Source: Paulownia fortunei
Lineage: Eukaryota; Streptophyta; Magnoliopsida; Lamiales; Paulowniaceae
Length of the DNA: 64,000 nt
Assembly (NCBI GenBank): GCA_019321725.1
Contig: CM033107.1
Span: forward strand, 19,955,445-20,019,444
Reading direction: 5' to 3'
The notes under the pieces were generated by a model. The model saw only the letters and a list, made by a program, of their open reading frames with translations. It was not told where the DNA came from and did not search any database. Of the stretch, positions 56,673-64,000 are shown in pieces. The translations under genes were made by a program, and so were the position numbers. Every line of letters begins with the position of its first letter. The stretch's first letter is position 1.

Positions 56673-58438
56673 TGATTAGTGTATATTTTGACATATTTTT
56701 GTATCAAATTATTTATAGTTTTCTTGCTTTATTCTTGTTAATATTATAGTTTTATTAATATTTTGTGTTAGAGAATCAATGGACAAAAAAAGATACAAAA
56801 GAACCAAAATAAACCAAAGAAGACAACACATTTCGTGAGCAAGTTGGGAGATAATATTTCATTGGATCAAAGAAGCATCACAGTTAGAAGAAAATGATTA
56901 TTTTCGCCTAAGTCCATCATGTGTAGATCAAAATATATGCAAGAAATCACTTGAACTTTGCAAGTGATTGTTGGACTAGCATTAAATTCAAAATAAACAT
57001 GTTTCCAAACTTGTGCAGTTTTCGTATTTAGACATAACTCCATGCTCAAATGCCCTATGGACCTGAATCTTACTTCATTTGAAAGTCAAGAGATAGAACT
57101 ACAACTATACTATTGGAAACTCAGCCCAATTCAATCTGATTAAAGCAAAAAAATTGTCCAACTGTGTGTATTGGAATAAATCTATCTATACTGACACATC
57201 TCCTTAAATTAAACATAAATTTCACCCTAGTGGTTGGAATTAGATAATTCAAGTTGAAAAATAAAGCTAAAAAATAAATATATAACTTTGATTGACCGAT
57301 TTTCCAAATTCAACTGATTTAATAAAGATAAATGTGTGACAAACTTCAGATCGGAATATAACATGTAAATTTAGAACATATTTGAAGTAAATTTGGAATG
57401 AATTTGGAGATGCCAATTTAGACACTCTTCTACTATAAATAGAGACTCTTGGATGGCATTCAAGACACATAAAAACTCTTAGAAGGGGAAAGAAAGTTTT
57501 ATTGTTGTTTTTCTTTAGGCTAAGTTTTCTAGTAGTAATATAAATTTTCTAATAGTAATAGAAATGTATTCTCTAGTTTCTCTTCTATTTTTAGTCTTTT
57601 CTATTTTTATTATGTCTTTCTAGATGAACCTCTTGATAGAGAAAAAATGAACGGTTATAAAGGTGCATAATATTTAGGTGTGTTGTATTATTGTTTTAAT
57701 TTTTGATTGAAGCCCTCCTTATTTTGTGGTGATTCTTGATTTATGTATCACCAATGGTACAATAAATACTTGAGTTCATTTAACTTATTGTACGGTTCAA
57801 CTACATCAACTGCTAATGTGAAATTGTGATTTGCTGTAGACAAAGGTGTGCATAAATACTTAATCCCATAAATAAGTGTTGGCGTTAAAACCCTTCTTGT
57901 TTAGTGGCAATTCTTGATTTTTGTATCACCAATGACATAATAAATACTTGAGTTCATTTAGCTTGATGAACGGTTCTATTACACTGACTGCTAACATGTA
58001 ACTTTGATTTGTTGTTGACAAAGGTGTGTATAAATACTTGATCTCATAAATAAATATTAGTATTAAGAGATAATTTGCAAACAGTAAGATGATATCATGA
58101 TTACCTTAATGTATGAGCTATTTGATAACATATTCCCATTGCAAACTTCATTATGTATGGATTCCAATAGTGATATTGAAAAGAGGTAAGAAGAATAAAT
58201 AATCATTCCTCTATCCAAAACTCAATGGCAGATCTCTAATCCTCTGTACTTTTATTACTTTGATTTCTTAGTTATAACCTAGATTTTTCTTTATAATCTA
58301 AACCACATTCAACCTATCTTTTATTAAATATAAACCCAAAAATTTCAAACAACTTTCTAGTGGATCGACCTTTGACTCTTGAGAAATTTATTACTTGATA
58401 TAACCTGTACTTGGATTTGCAAACTTAAAGTTGTAGCA
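56673..58438 (+). repeat. 3' LTR of the Athila-like element
   Basis: Starts TGATTAGTGTATATTTTG and ends AAAGTTGTAGCA. It is parallel to the 5' LTR over its full length, including the internal 178-bp duplication. Confidence 0.88.
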
Positions 58439-59700
58439 AGAGAAACACCCATACCTAGTGTGCCCATAAAGAGGAGATAATTAATGGTCATAGAGAAGAC
58501 CAATAACTATTTGATGTTCCCAAAGCTAAAGGATAGTCCTAGAGGCAACTAGGGAATAACTAGAATGTAGACTCCTATAGTGATACTCTCCTTACCAGGG
58601 CTAATAAGCGTGATTTTGGGAGGACTGGCAAGTAAAACTCGTTTAACACCAGATGGATTAAGCCTAGCCAAACATGTGTTCCATATCTAGGAGTGATGAG
58701 AAGAGATTTTATGTAGTGACCTAGACCTAGACTCACTAAGGGAGCCACATAATGATGCACCAATCATCTCAGCTACACTATCAAACTTTTAGGTAAAAAA
58801 GATACTAATAGACAACGGAAGCCTTACAAATTTCATTTTTTATGATGCATTTGTCTAGTTGGGTTTGACAATGCCCAAGGTAAATACCCCGCTTATTGGG
58901 TTTAGTGGAGAAATGGTTTAGGCAATAGGAGAGATCATATCCCAAAAGATCCACTAAGATAGTGAAACTCCTGGTGGTCAAGGCTTCTTTGACCTATAAT
59001 ATGATAGTAGAAAAATCGAGCATTAACCTTTTTTAGTGCTGTAGTTTACACATATCACTTGAAGTTGAAGTTCCCCACCCTCGATGGGTTCGAAAATGCA
59101 GTTGGAGATTGAAATGGCATGAGAATCTTATGTCAACACCTTACAAAGGCCCTAAAAGTGAGACAGCCGTATGGAGGCAATGGATCGAGCTAAAGTAAGA
59201 AAAATGGAAAGTTACATGCTTTAATTCCCAAGAAGTAGAAACACTTCTTAGAGAAAGTTGAGCTTGCCCTAGGTGATAATACGAAGATAACTAGAATTGA
59301 ATCCAACTTGGATTAATAAGTTGAACAACGGCTAATGTTGAAGTTTTTGCCTGGGGAAGAGATGATTTGCAGGGCATACCCCATGAACTCACCATTTACC
59401 AACTCAATGTTTACCCGAACATCACACCCGTGAAATAAAAGAAGAGGACATTCGAACCTGATAGAAGTAGAGCCATCAAGGAAGAAGTAGACAAGTTGCT
59501 AGTGGCCAAATACATTCAACTCGTAAAATACCTATAATGGCTAGTGAATGTTGTCCTGGTACTAAAGATTGGAGACAAATAATGTATGTGTATTAATTTC
59601 ACGAACCTCAATAACGCACGCCTTAAAGACCCATTCCTACTTCCAAAAGATAAACATGTTGATAGACTCAATCTCTTGGATATGAATTTTTACGTTTGTT
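58439..59700 (+). pseudogene. Second Tat element: gag end, protease, start of RT
   Basis: Broken frames on the + strand give ILGGLASK, then the protease with ISATLSNF, KKILIDNGSL (active site Asp-Asn-Gly-Ser-type, about 58798-58815), NTPLIGFSGEM, and AKYIQ to LNN..LKDPFLLPK (59500-59640), the RT N-terminal part up to LNLLDM. Most of gag before ILGGLA is missing. The text stops making sense as RT at about 59690. Confidence 0.75.
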
Positions 59701-60275
59701 GGATACTTACCAAGAATATAAATAGAAACTAGGTATTTATTCAGCTCATCGAATGCTTGTTGGTATTTTTTTGTCCACTCTAAGCTTTTTCCTTCTTAAA
59801 GTATATTGAATAAGGTATTCATTTGTCTACTAATCTTATGATGAACCAATTCAGGGCTTCTAGTCACCCTAATAGCTTCTGAACATCCATGATGATTTGA
59901 GGTAGGTACATGTTCAAGACAACATCAATCTTCACTAAGTTAGCTTTGATTTCTCTTACCAAGATCATGTAACCCATAAACTTCCCCTGTCCTACTCCGA
60001 AAATGTACTTGGCTTAGATTTAGCTTTATGCCAAAATACTTGAGTACCACAAAACATTATTCCAAGTCTCTTACATGATCTTGTTCCTAGATGCTTTTGA
60101 CCAGCATATCATCTATATACTTCCATGTTTCTCCCGATGTGGGCCTTGAAATGTGATTTACCAGCCTTTGGTAGGTGGATCTTGCATTCTTCAACCCAAA
60201 GGGCATAACATTGTAGTATAATATCCCTTGATCAATCATAAAGCTTGTCTCCTCCTAGTCCTACGGAGCAAAGCT
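59700..60275 (-). pseudogene. Inverted Tat RT fragment
   Basis: Reading on the - strand from 60275 down: TSFMIDQGILYYNVMPFGLK, the catalytic box YIDDML (intact, 60108-60119), DHVRDLE..FVVLKYFGIKLN, and finally EWTKKYQQAFDELNKYL near 59760. This is the later half of a Tat RT, in reverse to the flanking Tat sequence. Confidence 0.8.
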
Positions 60276-61255
60276 TGGAACTCTTTCCAACTAACCGTCC
60301 CACCATTTAGGATGAACATGAATTTAGGCATAGACTTCAAGTCATCTACTTTAGACTAAAAACTAGATGAAGCATCTAAGTTTCACTTCTTCATAACCGA
60401 ACTCCAAAAAGAAATCTTTAGTACTTCATAAGTACTAAAGATCGTCTTTACGGCTTCTAATGCTTTTCGCATCAAATTGATTGATATTTTGCTCATAACA
60501 CTTAGAGCAGTTCTAATATCAAATCATGTACATAGATTTGCATATTTTATGCTTTCTTTCAAGGATGCATAAAACATGTGAGTCATTATTTCTCTTTCAT
60601 TCAAAAGTCTTTAGGGACAAGGACTTTGAAAGAAAAATCCCATGACTCATAAACAAAAATCTCTCATAGGATTCTTCCATGCTAAACCCTTTTAGCATCT
60701 AATTTATGGACTTGGATTTAGGATAGTCCAAGCATCCTTTCAGATCTATCTCCATAAATCTCAATCCCCAATCCCTAGGATGCTTATCCCAAATCTCTCT
60801 TGGAGAACTTTGTAGATGACAAGTCTCAGTTGACTGCAACATTTCAACATCATCTCTATGAGTAAAATATCATCAACATAAAACACAACAATCATCACCA
60901 TACTCCCACTAACCCTCTTGTACACATATAGCTCATTCGCATTCCTAAGGAAATCAAACCATTTGATTGTTTTAGAGAATTGAATGTTCCACATTCGGAA
61001 AATTTATTTTGAGTTCTTAACAGATCTCTTATATCCTTTTCTCAATACCCTTATTGAGAAATACGGTCTTCATATCCCTTTGCCATATCTAGTAGTCGTA
61101 ATACGTAGATATAACTAGCATACTCTAAATGGACTTTAGCATCACGTCTAGTAAAAAGTATCCTCAATAGTCAACACCTTGACTATAAACACAACACTTT
61201 ACTACCAGTCCTGCCTTTATAGGTCACCACCTCCCCATGTTCTTCAATTTATATT
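60276..61255 (-). pseudogene. Copia RT and RNase H fragment
   Basis: On the - strand the frame 60761-60994 has FDFLRNANELYVYKR and VFYVDDILLI, the Copia RT catalytic YVDD block. Further down (60276-60345) FILNGGTVSWK is the Copia RNase H block. Stops are frequent. The order on the - strand is correct (RT before RNase H), and it adjoins the inverted Tat fragment. Confidence 0.75.
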
Positions 61256-62276
61256 GGTAGACCCGTTTAATTAATCAAAATAATTGTTATTCATAAGTTG
61301 CAAATGTTGTAAACCCGCCACAAGCTTAGTTGTGAACCTAAAGGGTCACACACAAATTTGGAGTAGAACATTTCTAATCTAGGAATTAATCCAAGTAGTT
61401 GGATTTATTTAATTAATGGATATTAATTCGGGTCTTAAATTAATTCATGGGTTGAAATAATTATTCAATTAAGTAAAGAGATTATTTAATTAAATCTAAT
61501 AAAATATGAAAGCTAATTAGAGTATAGTAATTAATTGATTGGATGTTCACTTTAAACTAGCCTTGGGCTCACAACTTTTGTGACTTAATTGAACAATTAA
61601 TTGTTCTGATTAATTAATCCAATTAATTAATTCTCTTGAAATTAACTCATTAATTCCAAGAACCCACAAGACATGGGAAGCATCTGGCAATGCATCATGA
61701 CTCCTAGTCTAAGGTGAATGTGCGAACCTATTTCAATTATGAATACCATGCAAGTACAGTCCTTCCATCATATAATCTCCCGATTAAGCCTAGGGCATGG
61801 ATATTAAGTCGAAATCCTATTAGCTCAATAACTATGTTTCCATTCCTAGTAGCTTGACTCGATGATGAATAATTAGAAAACCCCACGTCTAATTTTCATC
61901 CAACCTTAGTCAAGGATTTTAGAGTCAAGTACAGTGGAACACATAGGAGATTCACCTATTCATCTAGATAGGTGACGGATCCTTTGTTGGCCACTCCTTA
62001 ATCTCCATACATGAAGATGTTACACCCAATATAAACCCCTTGTAATTGTCATGCAATAGGGAAATATATCAAAGTACAACATATCATGCACAAGGTTACC
62101 ATGGTACCTCAAGTCCAAGGACTAATTTTTGCACTATCGTAATGAGAAAATTCCCATTCGACAATAGAATATTTCCAATTGGGAATTTTTCAGGTGGGGT
62201 AGTTAAGTGTACTTGTTCCTAACAAGCACCCACATACATGCACTTGTGTCTCCACACCAATACCTATAGAACGAGG
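61256..62276. repeat. Copia-type LTR pieces in opposite orientations
   Basis: 61270-61560 matches the Copia LTR at about 20680-20960 in the + direction (ttattcataagttgcaaatg, gaacctaaagggtcacacac). 61590-62276 matches the LTR at about 20025-20690 in the - direction (ggatcctttgttggccactc, gtacttgttcctaacaagca). The two pieces meet head to head at about 61570. Confidence 0.7.
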
Positions 62277-64000
62277 AGTACCACCTAAAGCCTATAGTGA
62301 AAGCTCAAGTCCTGGCAAACTTTCTTGTCAAAATGACAATTAGTGAGACAAATAGCTTATTTCCCTCGAAGAGTTTGTACCTAGATGGATCTTCAACCAC
62401 ATCTAGAACTGGAGCTGGGATTGTAATCGAAAGCTCGCAAGGAGATAAATTTGAATATGCATTGATATTCAAATTCCTGACTTCTAATAACAACATGGAA
62501 TACGAGGCAATATTAGCAGGAGGAATGTCAGCCCTCATAGTAGATGCTGACAAGCTCATAGAATATAGTGTTCCCAACTTGTAGTCAGTAGTCAACCAAG
62601 TGGAAGTGTCCTACGAGGGGAAAGATGAAATGATCGCCAAATACTTGCCTCTGGTAAAGGATTTGAGAAACAAATATGAAGAATTCTCACTATAGCAAAT
62701 ACCAAGACTAAGACTTCCATAACAGATGAGTTAGTCAAGCTGGCTAGCTCGATGGTAGCTATCACTAACAGAAATGTCACCTTCCTAACTTCTATTAAGC
62801 TAGAGATTGATGGCCAAGGGCTCGAGATTCTTTATATAGACGACGAAACACCAATCTGGTGGGACACAATCGTCAAGTATCTAATAATATTCTAAGAAGA
62901 CGAGAAAGTTGAAAATCCAAGCAGAGCCTTTCATGATGATAGATTAAGAGCTATACAAGCATGGTTTCTTGCAGCCATACCTCAAGTGCTTGTCTCCAAT
63001 AAAGGTAAAGTACATGCTGAGAGAGATTCATGAAGGAATCTGCCACAATCACCTTGGAAGAAAGGTCTCACAGCAAGTCCCTCATTAGGCAAGGTTATTT
63101 TTGGCCCATGATGTTGAAAGATGCATATGAACTAGTCCAACACTACCGCGCGTGTCAGGAGCATGCTAATATCCAACACCAATCGACGACTCCATTGAAT
63201 AACCTTTTACAAGCCCATGCTTTTTTTTTTCTAAGTAGGACATGGATATAGTAAGGTTATTTCCCCCAACTACTGGCCAGAGAAAGTTCTTAATAGTGGA
63301 AATCAACTACTTTACCAAATAGGTGGAAGCTGAGCCTCAAGTAAAGATTATCGAGAAGGAGGTCATTAAATTTATTTGGAAGAACATCGTGTACAAGTTC
63401 GAGATACCCAGGGACTTAGTATCTAATAATAGTACTTAATTCCAAGGCGTTAAGATCCAAGAATGGCAACCCTCAGGCAAACAACCAAATAGAGGTCACT
63501 AACTGTATAATTCTGCAACATCTTGAAAACACAATTGGGAACTGCAAAAAGAGCTGGGTAGATAAGCTTCCTAGCATCCTGAAAGCTTATTGAACTATAC
63601 CTCTAGTTGCAATTGGAGAATCACCATTCAACCTTATAAACGGGATGGAAGCAATAGCCCCAATAAAGATAGACAAGTTGAGATTAAGAGAAGCACTATG
63701 CCCCAAGACTTAATGATCAAGGATTTAGGACAATTTAGACTTGGTTGTTGAAATACGAGAGAAGGTTACTGTGCACCCTGAAATGCAAAAAATAAAAAAA
63801 TAAAAAAAAGGATGACGAGAGCTTATAGTTCCAAAATATGTATGTGAAGCTTCTAAGTAGGCAACCTAGTATTACCAAAGGCATAACTCATGCACCTTGT
63901 GGGTAAGCTAGACGCTAAGTGGGAAGGACCATACAAGGTCTTAGAAATTTTGAATACTGGAGCTTATAAGCTGCAGTATTTGGACTGGAGAAACTTGCCA
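62277..64000 (+). pseudogene. Second Tat element: RNase H and integrase
   Basis: The frame 62297-62584 is a Tat RNase H with LYLDGSSTTSRTGAGIVIES, EYALIF and NNNMEYEAILAGG (catalytic Asp and Glu visible). Integrase follows: IHEGICHNHLGRK (about 63021-63065), FLAHDV/YRACQEHAN zinc-finger part, VEINYFTK (first Asp replaced by Asn, near 63295), EIPRDLVSNN (second Asp) and a WEGPYKV-like end near 63922-63942. Stops and shifts are frequent. It runs off the window. Confidence 0.8.

Larger units (their letters stand above)
48725..58438 (+). mobile_element. Athila-like Gypsy element lacking pol, carrying a captured LOG-like gene
   Basis: Two full LTRs of equal length, 48725-50491 (1767 bp) and 56673-58438 (1766 bp), are flanked by the perfect target duplication agaga (48720-48724 and 58439-58443). 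The primer site follows the 5' LTR (50498 onward, tggcgtcgttgttggga) and the polypurine tract aagtgtgggggaattt precedes the 3' LTR. Gag and protease are Athila-type; reverse transcriptase, RNase H and integrase are not found. Between the end of the protease region and the 3' LTR are an Athila-type spacer (53260-53310), an intronless LOG-like copy (54226-54857) and noncoding sequence. The LTRs differ visibly (by eye perhaps one base in seven near the start), so the insertion is old. Confidence 0.9.
48348..64000 (+). mobile_element. Second Tat-like Gypsy element, interrupted and rearranged, runs off the window
   Basis: 5' LTR at 48348-48661 (starts TGATGGGCATAATAATA), then a degraded primer site, then the Athila-like insertion at 48725-58438. 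Tat sequence resumes at 58439 in the same orientation with protease and RT, is broken by an inverted block (59690-62276), and continues with RNase H and integrase to the window edge. Most of gag is missing. All frames carry stops. Confidence 0.75.

Overview
This is a plant nuclear DNA window, most likely from a eudicot; the sequence alone does not identify the species. The evidence is spliced plant genes with GT-AG introns, a high A+T content, and a dense layer of LTR retrotransposons of plant lineages (Copia, Ty3/Gypsy Tat-like and Athila-like). Only two ordinary host genes are convincing. The first is a GPI-anchored beta-1,3-glucanase (GH17 plus X8/CBM43) on the + strand at 741-6877, rebuilt here from four exons into a 491-residue protein. 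The second is a profilin on the - strand at 45203-47096, rebuilt from three exons into a 131-residue protein with a likely extra intron in its 3' UTR.

Layout. 1-7200: glucanase gene; its 4-kb first intron carries a cluster of GCGTTAC-type palindromic repeats, a 387-bp hAT-like MITE with an 8-bp target duplication, and a perfect-looking 443-bp tandem duplication that copied the MITE's left end. 7200-13300: relics of LTRs and a 2.9-kb solo LTR (9990-12922) with a perfect 5-bp target duplication, inserted in one copy of a tandem duplication whose other copy is still empty. 13990-18020 (-): a broken caulimovirid-like endogenous pararetrovirus (movement-protein-like region, leader with tRNA-iMet primer site, TATA box, TGACGTCA element, 42-bp tandem repeats), split by a 2.4-kb insert. 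18030-41950: a nest of retroelements: an old Copia-type LTR is split by a Tat-like Gypsy element on the - strand (18666-41679); that element's antisense ORF is split by a Copia element on the + strand (19710-31205); the Copia polymerase gene is split by a second solo LTR (25767-28645). A further 2-kb insert sits at the RT/RNase H boundary of the Tat element. 43300-44500: weak repeat relics. 44800-47200: profilin. 48348 to the window end: a second Tat-like element on the + strand, interrupted about 60 bp after its primer site by a complete Athila-like element (48725-58438, target duplication agaga).

The most unusual object is inside that Athila-like element. It has gag and protease but no recognisable reverse transcriptase or integrase. 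In the space downstream it carries an intronless, decayed copy of a LONELY GUY-type gene (cytokinin riboside monophosphate phosphoribohydrolase family), which looks like a host mRNA captured by a retrotransposon. Other points of note are a decoy splice acceptor created by a duplication next to a 31-nt exon of the glucanase gene, and an inverted, shuffled Tat/Copia block at 59690-62276.

All domain calls come from reading translations by eye against remembered family motifs; no database search or alignment was run. Boundaries marked by TG...CA ends and target duplications are good to a few bases; others are approximate.
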